DNA from: Nitrospirota bacterium
GTDB taxonomy: Bacteria > Nitrospirota > Thermodesulfovibrionia > Thermodesulfovibrionales > UBA6898
Length of the DNA stretch: 64,000 bases
Assembly: GCA_024275975.1 (NCBI GenBank)
Contig: JAJRYC010000004.1
Location: 1-64,000, forward strand
Direction of reading: 5' to 3'
Numbering within the stretch: position 1 is the stretch's first letter; every line of letters starts with the position of its first letter. The translations under genes were made by a program, and so were the position numbers. Below, one piece after another: positions 8,716-18,173 of the stretch. Under the pieces are notes generated by a model that saw nothing but the letters and a program-made list of their open reading frames with translations, did not search any database and had not been told where the DNA came from.

Positions 8716-10215
8716 ATGGCACTTGAAAACCGTCTTGAGTTAAGGCTTTCACAGAAGCTGGTATTGACGCCGCAGCTTCAGATGGCGATAAAACTGCTGC
8801 ATATGCCTCTGATGGAACTCTCCCAGACACTTACGCAGGAGATGGTGGAAAACCCCCTGCTGGAAGAGTCAATGGATGCTACGACGACATCGGAAGAGCT
8901 CACTCCTGAAGAAAAAGAATCTGTCGATACATACAGTGAAAACGATTATGATGACACGGAGATGCCCCTTGAGGAGATGATAAACTTTGTATCGTCCGAT
9001 TATTTTGAGGAAAGAGGTGCCGACGGAAGAGATCTGGGATATTTCACTCCCGGAAATGTGACCCTGCCTTCTTTTGAATATTTCCTGAGCAATACAACCA
9101 GCCTTATTGATCACCTTGAATGGCAGCTCCGCCTCTCAAAAGAAGACGAAAAAACCAGGTCCGCCGGAGAAATAATAATCGGCAATATAGATGAAAACGG
9201 ATACCTTAGAATTTCAAATGAAGAAATACAGTCGCTCTCGGACACCGACGCTGAAACTTCCGAAAGAGCGCTCAGGCTGGTTCAGAGCTTTGATCCGCCC
9301 GGTGTCGCCGCGAGAAAAATAGAGGAATGCCTTCACCTGCAGCTGGGCTTGCTCGGGCTTCAGGGAACTCTTGTCGACAATATAGTTCTGAACAACCTGT
9401 AGATGCTGGCCAAAAAGAAATATGTTCAACTGGCAAGACAATACAATGTACCGCTTGAGGATATCATGTCGGCAACCGGAATCATAGAGGGACTCTAGCC
9501 GAAGCCGGGCAGAAACTTCCTGTCTTCGGCGATTAACTACGTAATTCCGGACGTCTATATTGTACGGACATACACGGGCTATCAGATAATCCTGAATGAC
9601 GAAGGAATGCCGAAATTAAGGATCAGTAATTATTACCAGAAACTCCTGAAACAGAAAAACACCATGGAAAAAGAAGACAGGCATTTCCTGGAAGAAAAAC
9701 TCCGTTCGGCCATCTGGCTGCTGAAAAGCCTGTCCCAGAGAAACAAAACTATTTACAGAGTGACCGAAAGCATCCTGAACTTTCAGAAAGATTTCTTTGA
9801 CAGGGACATTAATTATTTAAAACCCATGAACCTCAAAGACGTTGCGCTGGAACTGGGTCTTCATGAAAGCACTATCAGCAGGGTGACGTCAAATAAATAT
9901 CTCTCCTGCGCCCATGGAATCTACTGCTTTAAATTTTTCTTCAGCAACACGATATCGAGTGATTCGGGTGGTATATCCTCAACATCATTAAAAGAGCTGA
10001 TCAAGAAAACAATCACGGAAGAGGACCTGCGGCGGCCTCTCAGTGACAAGCAAATAGTGGATATTCTGACGGACAGGAACATCCGGATCGCCAGAAGGAC
10101 GATTGCAAAATACAGGGATGAACTAAAAATTCCGCCACAATCACAAAGAAGAAGGTTGCTACCAAATACTTCAAACCAATACTTAAAAGGAGGCTGTAAT
10201 GAACATCATAATTAG
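8716..10215 (+). CDS. rpoN: RNA polymerase sigma-54 factor, interrupted by two in-frame TAG codons
   Basis: Sigma-54 directs RNA polymerase to -24/-12 promoters that need an AAA+ activator. The frame spans 499 codons. It has the Gln-rich activator-contact region (LRLSQKLVLTPQLQMAIKLL at residues 9-28), the core-binding region, a helix-turn-helix (LKDVALELGLHESTISRVTSNKY) and the RpoN box ARRTIAKYRDELKIPP. TAG codons occur at 9400-9402 (after LNNL) and 9496-9498 (in IIEGL-PKPGRNF). Both sit where homologues carry Glu or another charged residue, and all three pieces are in one frame, so GAG to TAG is the likely change. No rpoN paralogue is in the window. Probably a sequence error in a working gene, but loss of sigma-54 cannot be excluded. 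Confidence 0.85.
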
Positions 10216-10726
10216 CGGACGACACCTCGAGGTGACACCGGCAATAAAACAATACGCTAAAGAAAAGATCGGCAAGTTCGAGCGCTACCTGTCCAATATT
10301 TCAGAAGCGGTAGTCACTCTCAGCGTCGAAAAATACAGGCATAAAGCCGAGGTGCTGTTCAAAGTAAACGGTATTCTGATACAGGCAGAGAGCGTAACAG
10401 GCGAAATATATTCCTCGATCGACCAAGTTTCGGAGAAGCTCGAAAGACAGGTCAAGAAGTACAAGGAGAAATTCATCTCTCAGCGAAAGGGCGGCAACAG
10501 GGTGCCTTCCGAGCCGAAGGAGAATCCGTCTTCCGCAACGGAAGGTGGCATCATAATAAAGAACAAACATTTTGAATTAAAGCCGATGAGTCCGGATGAA
10601 GCGTCCATGCAGATGGAGCTTCTCGACAAGGATTTTTTCGTTTTTCTGAACGATCTCACCAACGATATCAATGTGATATACCTCAGACTGGATGGAAATT
10701 TCGGGCTGATTGAACCGGTGAGATAG
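10199..10726 (+). CDS. hpf: Ribosome hibernation promoting factor, long form
   Basis: Stabilises inactive 100S ribosome dimers during stationary phase. The N-terminal ribosome-binding domain (IIISGRHLEVTPAIKQYAKEKIGKF onward, residues 2-100) is followed by a linker and the C-terminal dimerisation domain (about 115-175, KHFELKPMSPDEASMQMELL, VIYLRLDGNFGLIEP), so this is the long HPF type. The 175-residue length fits. A strong AAAGGAGG ribosome-binding site precedes the ATG. It overlaps the end of rpoN by 17 bp. Confidence 0.92.
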   Translation: MNIIISGRHLEVTPAIKQYAKEKIGKFERYLSNISEAVVTLSVEKYRHKAEVLFKVNGILIQAESVTGEIYSSIDQVSEKLERQVKKYKEKFISQRKGGNRVPSEPKENPSSATEGGIIIKNKHFELKPMSPDEASMQMELLDKDFFVFLNDLTNDINVIYLRLDGNFGLIEPVR

Positions 10727-10735
10727 AATATTTCC

Positions 10736-11635
10736 GTGAAAACAGGAAAACCTGCAGAAAAAACCGGGCATCATCCCGCAAGCAACGACAAAGCTTCCCG
10801 TGTCGTTATTATCACGGGGCTATCGGGTTCGGGCAAGACTGTTGCACTCAGGGCGGTCGAGGATGCCGGTTTTTTCTGCGTCGACAACCTGCCGGTTTCC
10901 CTTCTAAGCTCGTTAATAGACAACATCTCTCTCAACCGGAAGCTTAAAAACATCGCGCTGGGCGTAGATATCCGTGAAAAAGAATTTCTTGCGGACACGG
11001 AGAAGGTCCTGAACGCCCTCAGGTCCAAACATCGCCTGGAAATACTGTTTCTGGAAGCTGAAACAGAGGTGCTGATCAGGAGGTTCAAGGAGACCCGGCG
11101 GCCCCATCCGTTAGGTGGAAAACTGGAAGAAGCTATAAAACAGGAAAAAGAGAGTCTGGCCATGCTCAGGGCCAACGCGGACAGGGTTATAGACACATCC
11201 TCGTTCTCTCCACATCAGTTAAGAAAACTGATACCTTCCATTTATTTCCCGCGGAGCGACCGGAAAGATTTGACTATAGGCCTTGTATCTTTTGGATTTA
11301 AATACGGGGTTCCACTGAATACAGACCTTCTTTTCGATGTCAGATTCCTGCCGAACCCCCATTTCATCCCGTCACTCAGACCGCTGAACGGAAAAAACAG
11401 GCGCATTGTCAATTATGTATTTAAGCACGCCGAGACAATAGAGTTCATGACGAAAATTGAAGACCTGCTGAATTTCCTCATACCTCTATATATAAAAGAG
11501 GGAAAATCATATCTTTCGATCGACGTGGGTTGCACCGGCGGAAATCACCGCTCTCCAGCGATTATCGAGAGAATTGCAAAACTTATAAAAAAGGGCAATA
11601 TCACATTGAATATTGTCCACAGGGACATGTCCTGA
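10736..11635 (+). CDS. rapZ: RNase adapter / nucleotide-binding protein RapZ
   Basis: In enterobacteria RapZ binds the sRNA GlmZ and controls glucosamine-6-phosphate synthase; the wider family (YvcJ) binds nucleotides. The product has an N-terminal P-loop GLSGSGKTVALRA (about residues 29-41) and the C-terminal signature DVGCTGGNHRSP that defines the family. The start is GTG at 10736. ptsN, which lies between hpf and rapZ in many proteobacteria, is absent. The last bases overlap the cysteine desulfurase frame. Confidence 0.88.
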   Translation: MKTGKPAEKTGHHPASNDKASRVVIITGLSGSGKTVALRAVEDAGFFCVDNLPVSLLSSLIDNISLNRKLKNIALGVDIREKEFLADTEKVLNALRSKHRLEILFLEAETEVLIRRFKETRRPHPLGGKLEEAIKQEKESLAMLRANADRVIDTSSFSPHQLRKLIPSIYFPRSDRKDLTIGLVSFGFKYGVPLNTDLLFDVRFLPNPHFIPSLRPLNGKNRRIVNYVFKHAETIEFMTKIEDLLNFLIPLYIKEGKSYLSIDVGCTGGNHRSPAIIERIAKLIKKGNITLNIVHRDMS

Positions 11636-12777
11636 AACGATTAACTCAAACCATATACCTCGATAATAACGCGACCACACCGGTTGATCCCGAAGTGTCC
11701 GATGCAATATTCTCATCGCTTAAGAGGGATTTCGGTAACCCCTCAAGCAGTCACCGCCCCGGCATGCAGGCAAGAAAGGTCATAGAAGACTCCCGTGAAA
11801 TCATCTCCACCTTCCTGGGATGCGGCCATGATGAAATATACTTCACCTCGGGAGGGACGGAGTCTAACAACCTTGCGTTAATCGGGGCTGCGGCATTGCA
11901 CAAAAAAGGCCATATTATTACATCGGCCATCGAGCACCCTTCAGTCATCAAAACATGCGGATACCTGGAATCACTTGGGTTCGAGGTCACATATGTCCGC
12001 TCGGACAGTGACGGAATAGTCAGCATTGACGACATCAGGCATGCTGTCCGAAAAGATACGGTCCTCATATCAATCATGCATTCCAACAATGAAACCGGCG
12101 TCATCCAACCTGTTGACGAGATAGGCCGAATAGCAGAAGAATACGGAATAACATTTCATGTTGACGCGGCACAGTCAATAGGGAAGATACCTTTCAGTAT
12201 GAACGGTTCAGGGATAGACCTGTTGACGGTAGTTTCACATAAATTCTACGGCCCTAAAGGCATTGGAGCGCTATATATAAAGAACGACGTAAAGATCGCA
12301 CCTGTTTTCTTTGGCGCCGGACATGAAAAGGGGTTAAGGCCTGGAACAGAAAATGTCGCAGGGATAGCAGGATTCGGGAAGACGTGCCTTCTGTCCGGGA
12401 GAGACGTTAATTCACGTGCTGCTCATGCCACCCGGTTAAGCGAGCTGCTTCTGGGCGGCCTCCAGTCTTCTATTCCCGGCGTCGGGCTGAACGGCCATCC
12501 TTCAAAAAGACTACCCAATACCCTGAACCTCCGCATACCCGGAATATCTTCTTTCGAGCTCATCGAAAAGATCAGGGACCGGGTCGCTATTTCTTCGGGC
12601 TCCGCCTGTCACTCGGGAAGGCAGACCCCATCAGGCGTCTTAAAAAATATCGGCCTGACGGATGAAGACGCGTTATCATCCATTAGATTGAGCACCGGGA
12701 AGGACAATACGGAAGACGAGGTAAATGAAGCGGTCGGGATAATAGCAAATGCCGTGAATGAACTGAAAAAAAAATAA
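11632..12777 (+). CDS. Cysteine desulfurase (NifS/IscS type)
   Basis: PLP enzyme that removes sulfur from cysteine for iron-sulfur and thio-cofactor synthesis. Visible motifs are YLDNNATTPVDPEV at the N-terminus, FTSGGTESNN, HVDAAQSIGK, the PLP-lysine SHKFYGPKG, and the catalytic Cys loop SSGSACHSGRQTPSGVL. The start codon is unusual: the conserved core begins LKRLTQTIYLDNN and the only NTG codon close to it is CTG at 11632, which overlaps the rapZ stop; the next upstream candidate is TTG at 11530, deep inside rapZ. I give the CTG as the boundary but the start is unproven. It could be IscS or NifS-like; no iscU follows. Confidence 0.85.
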   Translation: MKRLTQTIYLDNNATTPVDPEVSDAIFSSLKRDFGNPSSSHRPGMQARKVIEDSREIISTFLGCGHDEIYFTSGGTESNNLALIGAAALHKKGHIITSAIEHPSVIKTCGYLESLGFEVTYVRSDSDGIVSIDDIRHAVRKDTVLISIMHSNNETGVIQPVDEIGRIAEEYGITFHVDAAQSIGKIPFSMNGSGIDLLTVVSHKFYGPKGIGALYIKNDVKIAPVFFGAGHEKGLRPGTENVAGIAGFGKTCLLSGRDVNSRAAHATRLSELLLGGLQSSIPGVGLNGHPSKRLPNTLNLRIPGISSFELIEKIRDRVAISSGSACHSGRQTPSGVLKNIGLTDEDALSSIRLSTGKDNTEDEVNEAVGIIANAVNELKKK

Positions 12778-12882
12778 TCCGCCTCCCGCCCTTCACTCTT
12801 TTCCATCAGTCTATTTATAGACAGCCATCGCGGACATTCATGAAATGCCTTTTGTATCGTCCTTTTAAAAAATGGTATTTGT

Positions 12883-12912
12883 TTGATTTCACAAGGGGTT
12901 GTGCGTTATTAT
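12883..12912 (+). promoter_or_regulatory. Candidate promoter for argDF, close to the start codon
   Basis: TTGATT at 12883-12888 and TATTAT at 12907-12912 are 18 bp apart. The argD ATG at 12919 begins 6 bp after the -10 hexamer and lacks a Shine-Dalgarno sequence, consistent with a leaderless mRNA. Confidence 0.45.
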
Positions 12913-12918
12913 TCATGA

Positions 12919-14118
12919 ATGGAGACGAAAAAACTGCTCGATGACGCCGGCCATTACCTGATGAATACCTACAGCAGATTTCCTGTTGTGCTCAGAAAGG
13001 GCCGTGGCATGAAGGTCTGGAGTACCGATGGAAAAGAATACCTTGATTTTGTGGGAGGCCTGGCTGTCAACTGTCTCGGCCACTGTCACCCGAAGGTAGT
13101 AATCGCGATCCAAAAACAGGCACAGCGACTTCTCCATATCTCGAATCTTTATCATATTGAACCACAGATAAAACTGGCCAGAAGACTGGTAATAAACTCT
13201 TTCGCCGACAAGGTCTTCTTCTGCAACTCCGGCGCGGAGGCGAATGAGGCCGCGATAAAACTTGTCAGGAAATACTTCAGGGAGCAGCCGGTTAATAACA
13301 GATTCGAAATAATAACGGCGATTAATTCATTTCATGGCAGGACAATCGCAACGCTTACAGCGACTGGACAGGATAAAATAAAGAGCGGCTTTGAGCCTCT
13401 CCTGCCCGGTTTCAGGCATGTTGCTTTTAATGATATAGAAGCATTGGCGGCCGCAATAACAGGACAGACATGTGCGATTATGCTTGAACCGATCCAGGGG
13501 GAAGGCGGGGTGAAGATGCCCGACGAATCATACCTTCGTAATGTAAGAGAGCTGTGTGACAGGCATGGTATTCTCCTTATTCTGGATGAGGTCCAGACAG
13601 GGATGGGTAGAACAGGGAAATTATTTGCATATGAACATTACGGTGTCACTCCCGATATCATGACCCTCGCAAAAGGTCTCGGCGGTGGAGCTCCCATCGG
13701 TGCGATGCTCTCGACGGCCAGGATCGCGACGGCATTTCAGCCATCCTCTCACGGGTCGACATTCGGCGGCAACCCCCTTGTCTGCGCGGCTGCGATGGCA
13801 ACACTCGATGTTCTGCTCGAAGATGATTTAATGCTTGATCAATGCAGAAGGATGGGTGGATATTTCAGGAAAAAACTTGAGGCGCTGAAAGAAGAGTTTC
13901 CCGGCATAATCGCTAATATATCGGGCGCGGGACTCCTGATCGGCATTGAATTAACCCGTAACGCCGCTCCAGTAGTCAAGGCGTGCCTGGACAGGGGAAT
14001 TCTTATCAACTGTACGGCGGGCAATATCCTGAGGTTCATGCCCCCGCTGATCATAACCGAAAAAGAGATAGACCTTCTTACCGATATACTCGAACAGGTC
14101 TTCGACAGGCTTTCGTAG
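12919..14118 (+). CDS. argD: Acetylornithine aminotransferase
   Basis: PLP-dependent class III aminotransferase of arginine synthesis, converting N-acetylglutamate semialdehyde to N-acetylornithine. The 399-residue protein shows YLDFVGGLAVNCLGHCHP near residue 35, FFCNSGAEANEAAIKL, FHGRTIATL, LEPIQGEGGV, LILDEVQTGMGRTG and the PLP-lysine in TLAKGLGGGAPIGA. It is followed 8 bp later by argF, so the two form an arginine operon. Confidence 0.92.
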   Translation: METKKLLDDAGHYLMNTYSRFPVVLRKGRGMKVWSTDGKEYLDFVGGLAVNCLGHCHPKVVIAIQKQAQRLLHISNLYHIEPQIKLARRLVINSFADKVFFCNSGAEANEAAIKLVRKYFREQPVNNRFEIITAINSFHGRTIATLTATGQDKIKSGFEPLLPGFRHVAFNDIEALAAAITGQTCAIMLEPIQGEGGVKMPDESYLRNVRELCDRHGILLILDEVQTGMGRTGKLFAYEHYGVTPDIMTLAKGLGGGAPIGAMLSTARIATAFQPSSHGSTFGGNPLVCAAAMATLDVLLEDDLMLDQCRRMGGYFRKKLEALKEEFPGIIANISGAGLLIGIELTRNAAPVVKACLDRGILINCTAGNILRFMPPLIITEKEIDLLTDILEQVFDRLS

Positions 14119-14126
14119 GGGGAAAA

Positions 14127-15032
14127 ATGAAAAAAGATTTTCTTTCATTATTGGAATTGTCTTCGGTGGATGTCACAAATCTTCTTAAGAGGGCGTTGGA
14201 TTTAAAGACCGGTGTAGACGCGGACGCACGTCCACTCTCCGGAGGAAGCATCGGCATGCTTTTTGAGAAGCCTTCAACCCGGACACGTATCTCGTTCGAG
14301 GTGGGAATATACCAGCTCGGCGGACAGCCGATATATATGAATCCGTCCGAACTTCAGCTCGGAAGAGGAGAATCATTGCGTGACACCGCCGGAATACTGT
14401 CGCGTTACCTGAGAGGAATTGTAATCAGGACGTCATCCCACACAACACTCGAGACCTTTGCAGCCGGCGCATCTATCCCGGTAATTAACGGACTGAGTGA
14501 CCTGCACCACCCCTGTCAGGCGCTTGCCGACCTGATGACCATCCAGGAAAACAAAAATCGCCTGAAAGACCTGAAGGTCGCGTTTATAGGCGACGGCAAC
14601 AATGTCTGCAATTCACTGATTGAGGCGGCCGCGCTAATGGAATTCAATCTTGACATTGCCTGTCCGGAAGGGTTTGAACCCGATGCCGGGATACTCGAAA
14701 ATGCCAGGGCATCCGCGAAAAGCGAGATCATTATCCTCAGGGACCCCCGGGAGGCAGCAGGCATGGCCGACGTAATCTATACGGATGTCTGGGTCAGTAT
14801 GGGACAGGAGAAGAACGCTGATGAAAAGAAACGGAAGCTCAGTGATTATCAGGTAAACAGCAGGTTGTTGGCCTGCGCAAAAAAAGATGTGACAGTACTG
14901 CACTGCCTTCCGGCGCATCGGGGAGAAGAGATTACAGCAGAGGTTATGGACGGTCCTCATAGTGTAATTTTTGACCAGGCCGAAAATCGCCTTCACACTC
15001 AAAAAGCGCTTCTGGAGCTTTTAATAAGGTAA
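14127..15032 (+). CDS. argF: Ornithine carbamoyltransferase
   Basis: Forms citrulline from ornithine and carbamoyl phosphate. The 301-residue product has the carbamoyl-phosphate motif STRTRISFEV (about residues 49-58), the ornithine/carbamoyl HPCQALADLMT, VWVSMGQE (SMG loop) and HCLPAHRGEEI. The ATG at 14127 with AGGGGG 5 bp upstream is clearly the start; longer readings would run into argD. No argG or argH is nearby. Confidence 0.92.
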   Translation: MKKDFLSLLELSSVDVTNLLKRALDLKTGVDADARPLSGGSIGMLFEKPSTRTRISFEVGIYQLGGQPIYMNPSELQLGRGESLRDTAGILSRYLRGIVIRTSSHTTLETFAAGASIPVINGLSDLHHPCQALADLMTIQENKNRLKDLKVAFIGDGNNVCNSLIEAAALMEFNLDIACPEGFEPDAGILENARASAKSEIIILRDPREAAGMADVIYTDVWVSMGQEKNADEKKRKLSDYQVNSRLLACAKKDVTVLHCLPAHRGEEITAEVMDGPHSVIFDQAENRLHTQKALLELLIR

Positions 15033-15157
15033 AACTGCGCTTACGGACCGCATAGCGCAACTTGAGGATAACTACAATTCAGGGGTCTTGAAAGGTATAA
15101 ATAATAGATGAAGGAAGCTTCCATGGGATACAATAAACAGAAAAAGACTGCCGTCTG

Positions 15158-15601
15158 ATGAACAAAATCGTTAAATTTAATAAACTCTGCGCAGATTACG
15201 GTATCCTTGCTGCTTATGCCTTTGGTTCTGGGGCGGAGAAAGCCGTTGAACTGATTGAAGGCAGGGAGACTGAGGGGATTAAAGATCCCCTTGCTGATAT
15301 TGACCTTGGTATGGTTTTCCATGCAAAACGGTTAAGCCCGGGTGAACGGATAAAGACCTATGGGAGACTCTATTCAGAACTCAGCGAAATATTCTCACCC
15401 TTTACGCTGGACCTTATCTTTCTTCAGGAGACGGGGGTAATCCTGCAGTTCGAAGCAATAAACGGTATATCGGTCTATACTTCTGATGATGACAAACGGC
15501 TTGAATATGAAGAACACGTTATAAAGTTTTACCAGGACTGGAAACCTGATTACGACCAGTACACAAAAGAAGTGCTGGAGGCCATAAGCGGATTAACCTG
15601 A
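15158..15601 (+). CDS. MntA-like nucleotidyltransferase antitoxin
   Basis: A 147-residue minimal nucleotidyltransferase. It has the AFGSGAEKA motif (Gly-Ser of the Pol-beta fold, about residue 21) and, after an insertion, DPLADIDLGMVF, giving the Asp-x-Asp pair. It precedes a HepT-like HEPN gene by 2 bp. In the characterised MntA/HepT pair the nucleotidyltransferase AMPylates a Tyr of the HEPN RNase and neutralises it; the same role is inferred here. A short upstream frame (ATG 15108 to TGA 15158, 16 codons) ends with a TGATG overlap onto this start. Confidence 0.8.
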   Translation: MNKIVKFNKLCADYGILAAYAFGSGAEKAVELIEGRETEGIKDPLADIDLGMVFHAKRLSPGERIKTYGRLYSELSEIFSPFTLDLIFLQETGVILQFEAINGISVYTSDDDKRLEYEEHVIKFYQDWKPDYDQYTKEVLEAISGLT

Positions 15602-15603
15602 AT

Positions 15604-16032
15604 ATGAACATACTTACAGGGAGAATAGACGTCATAAGAGTCGCCCTTTCACGTTTAAAAGAATTAAGCGGATTATCAAGGGAAGAATTTCTTGAAGATT
15701 ATAAAAACCCTGCTACCGCTGAAACATATATCCGGCATTGTCTTGAGGCAATATTTGATATCGGAAGACATATTCTGGCAAAGACAGGCAAGATCAGATT
15801 AACTCATGAATATAAAAACATAGCAAAGGGACTTGGAGAAAGCGGGGTCATATCAGACGCCCTTATGTATAAACTCATGGAAATGGCCGGATACCGTAAC
15901 AGGATCGTCCACCTCTACCACGAAATCACGGATGAGGAATTATACGAGATACTCCGGAACGATTTGAAAGATATAGAACAGTTTCTGAAAGAGATTGGAG
16001 AATCCATAAAGAACATCAGGATGGCGGAATGA
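15604..16032 (+). CDS. HepT-like HEPN ribonuclease toxin (DUF86)
   Basis: A 142-residue all-helical HEPN protein. The sequence GYRNRIVHLYHEI at about residues 98-110 contains the RNxxxHxY motif: Arg and His are the RNase residues and the Tyr is the residue modified by MntA in the studied system. It is directly downstream of the matching nucleotidyltransferase, forming a type VII toxin-antitoxin pair by family knowledge. Confidence 0.83.
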   Translation: MNILTGRIDVIRVALSRLKELSGLSREEFLEDYKNPATAETYIRHCLEAIFDIGRHILAKTGKIRLTHEYKNIAKGLGESGVISDALMYKLMEMAGYRNRIVHLYHEITDEELYEILRNDLKDIEQFLKEIGESIKNIRMAE

Positions 16033-16093
16033 AGAGGCTCCACATTGAAAGCCCCCGGCTATCAAAAAAACGTGACAGAAAGAGAGCTTTGCT

Positions 16094-16846
16094 ATGAGTA
16101 AAAAGGTGATAAAATTTCCTGAGCAAGCAGAGACAACCATCGATGTGGTTCTTGAAGAATTCCTGACAGAACAGAGAAAACGACTGAAACCGGCGACAGT
16201 GTCAGGGTATGAAGGCGTTGTCACTTTAATAAAGGACCACCTGAACGGCTACGGGCACACAAACCTTTCAAAGGCTGAATTAAGCCTTTTTGACAGGCTC
16301 TACAACGCCGGCGGGGCTGAACACCGTGAGTTCTGCCAGTTATTCGGCCCTGAGAAGATTATTGATAACATTGGAGACTTTCTCGGATATTTCATAATCA
16401 GAAAAGTGATGGCTGGAGCGGATTTCAAGCGTACCGCCGGTACGGTCACAAAGAAGCTTTCAAAATGGCTGGCAGAGAAGGGATATATTTCAGAAGAAGC
16501 ATCCATGGAGGGCTTTGAAGAGGGAGCCACTGCAGCAAGAGACCTGCCAAAGGCGGAGAAAGCAGCGGAGATACTTTACCGGGCTGCCGAAGATTCCATC
16601 GCTGACACCGATGAGCTTGATGATCAGGATTATATGGAGTTTGACCACTATAGCATTTCAAGGATAGAGCCCGGAAAACTCTGGATTGTGATATACGAAA
16701 AAGATAAAAGAGGTACGCTCGGGCCAATCTCCGTGCCCAAAAGCGCAACCTCTCTGCTCGGAGAAGGCTGGGACATCAGTTGCGCCCTTGGCAAGGTGAA
16801 GGGAAAGTGGCGGATAATCGAGATGGGAAACGTTTATCCGCTATAG
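16094..16846 (+). CDS. Hypothetical protein with integrase-like N-terminal helical segment
   Basis: A 250-residue protein that I do not recognise. The N-terminal third (VLEEFLTEQRKRLKPATVSG and following helices, about residues 18-100) resembles the SAM-like core-binding domain of tyrosine recombinases, but no catalytic R-HxxR-Y domain follows. The C-terminal part (about 180-250) is beta-rich with several Trp and Gly residues. A GTGACAGAAAGAGAG purine tract lies upstream. It stands between the MntA/HepT pair and the repeat-rich region and may be an accessory gene of the island. Confidence 0.55.
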   Translation: MSKKVIKFPEQAETTIDVVLEEFLTEQRKRLKPATVSGYEGVVTLIKDHLNGYGHTNLSKAELSLFDRLYNAGGAEHREFCQLFGPEKIIDNIGDFLGYFIIRKVMAGADFKRTAGTVTKKLSKWLAEKGYISEEASMEGFEEGATAARDLPKAEKAAEILYRAAEDSIADTDELDDQDYMEFDHYSISRIEPGKLWIVIYEKDKRGTLGPISVPKSATSLLGEGWDISCALGKVKGKWRIIEMGNVYPL

Positions 16847-17379
16847 ACATTCATTTAATGTGAAAATAGCCCCCCCCTGCTTGCACCTACGGGGTGCACG
16901 GAGACAACTGCAAATTACCAATTTACCGGGTAACTACCCCTACCCCTGGCTTCACCTGAGAGGGAAGTAATCTTCCCACTTTGGCAAAGGGGGATTTGAG
17001 GGGGATTTTATAAATGTCGTCAGCGGGTGTCGCTTTCCGTCCCGGTTTTCTGTTTCCAGTCCTTAACGCGATGCTCTGTTCATCTTTTAACATTGAACAT
17101 TGAACCCCGAACGTTGAACTTCTTTTATCCGTTGCGCTATGCTTTTGTTTGCGCCTACGGGGTCGAGGTATTGGCGCAGCTCACTTCTGCTGCTTAATAA
17201 TGGACAAGTGAATAAGGAGACCGGCGTTCTTTATGATATAATATACAACAACGGATAATAAGACAAAAGGGATGACTTCAATCGAAAAAACAGGAGAGCT
17301 TCCGGGTGTGTCGGATGGAAAAGATTAAGACAGGGATAGCTATTGTTCACCGGATGGTACAGAGACATATTAAGAGGAG
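16847..17379 (+). repeat. Non-coding stretch with dispersed repeats and a toxin-operon leader
   Basis: No gene of convincing length. Contains copies of dispersed motifs found again elsewhere in this window: the GGGGGATTTGAGGGGGATTT family (about 16986-17010, also near 18328, 19623 and 21658) and the AACGTTGAACATTGAACC-type words (about 17085-17130, also 18676 and 21757). From about 17234 a leader with TATAAT (near 17236) and a tiny frame MTSIEKTGELPG resembles the segment at 19806-19890, suggesting a duplicated operon front end. Confidence 0.6.
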
Positions 17380-17403
17380 GTGAATAAGCTTGAGGAGAAC
17401 AAA

Positions 17404-17775
17404 GTGGGTCGGGCATTGTTGAATGTCAAAAATGCTGAAAAACTTTCATTTCTGACAACTAAAGAGAGAGTTGCCGTGCTGGAGTTTGCAAGCGCTGTCA
17501 GAAAGAGATTCGGGTCAGAGGTAAAAGAAATAATCCTCTTTGGCTCCAAGGTAAGAAGGAATGGCAACAAAGAATCTGATATAGACATTTTGATAGTCCT
17601 CACAAGTCTGTCCTGGGAAATAAAAAAAACCATTTCAGAACTGGCGGCAGCAACGAATTTAAAATATGACGTGCTTATTTCGACTATAAGATACGATAAA
17701 TCCGTATGGGATAACCCTACAATAAAAGCCTCGCCTTTTAGTAGAACTGTAAGGGAGGAAGGCATATGTCTCTGA
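17404..17775 (+). CDS. Minimal nucleotidyltransferase (antitoxin-type)
   Basis: A compact Pol-beta-fold nucleotidyltransferase of about 123 residues with the complete motif ILFGSKVRRNGNKESDIDILIV (Gly-Ser, then Asp-x-Asp). It is overlapped at its end by a HEPN gene. I prefer GTG at 17404 because GAGGAG lies 6 bp upstream; GTG at 17380 sits directly on another AGGAGG. By family knowledge such genes are the antitoxin or modifying partner of HEPN toxins. It is not closely similar to the MntA-like protein at 15158, so it is a second independent pair. Confidence 0.8.
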   Translation: MGRALLNVKNAEKLSFLTTKERVAVLEFASAVRKRFGSEVKEIILFGSKVRRNGNKESDIDILIVLTSLSWEIKKTISELAAATNLKYDVLISTIRYDKSVWDNPTIKASPFSRTVREEGICL

Positions 17776-18173
17776 CTCCCGAACAGAAAGCACTTGCAAG
17801 TCATAGATTTGAGAGAGCTGAATCAACTATTGGGGAAGCAATAGACGAATTATCCCGTGGTAATTTCAGACTTACTGTTAACAGGGCTTATTATTCAGTC
17901 TTTTATGCAATGAGATCCTTTCTTGCACTGGCAAATAAGGATTCGTCAAAACACTCCGGAGTTATCTCTATGTTCAATCAATATTTCATAAAAACTGGTA
18001 TTGTTTCGGAAATCAGCTTCAAGTCCATTCAGTCCCTCATGGATCTGAGGCACGAGAGTGATTATCAGGATTTCGCTGAAATAACAGAAGAGGAAGCTGT
18101 GGGGGCTGTGCAAACTGCCCACATTGTCATTACTCCTCTAAAACAGTCATTAGAAAAACTTCTGGAAGAATAA
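17766..18173 (+). CDS. HEPN-domain protein (toxin partner)
   Basis: A 135-residue helical protein of the HEPN type (PF05168-like). The segment FRLTVNRAYYSVFYAMRSFL is the typical first helix pair, and LRHESDYQDF near residue 95 contains an R-H pair close to but not identical with the canonical RxxxxxH RNase motif, so catalytic activity is less certain than for the HepT protein upstream. It overlaps the nucleotidyltransferase by 10 bp, indicating coupled translation. Confidence 0.8.
   Translation: MSLTPEQKALASHRFERAESTIGEAIDELSRGNFRLTVNRAYYSVFYAMRSFLALANKDSSKHSGVISMFNQYFIKTGIVSEISFKSIQSLMDLRHESDYQDFAEITEEEAVGAVQTAHIVITPLKQSLEKLLEE

Noticed and set aside
11530-11632. An extended N-terminus for the cysteine desulfurase starting at 11530
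   Set aside because: It would overlap rapZ by about 100 bp, and the extra residues do not resemble the family.
13983-14126. An extended argF start at 13983
   Set aside because: It overlaps argD deeply; ATG at 14127 has a strong ribosome-binding site and the family's normal N-terminus.
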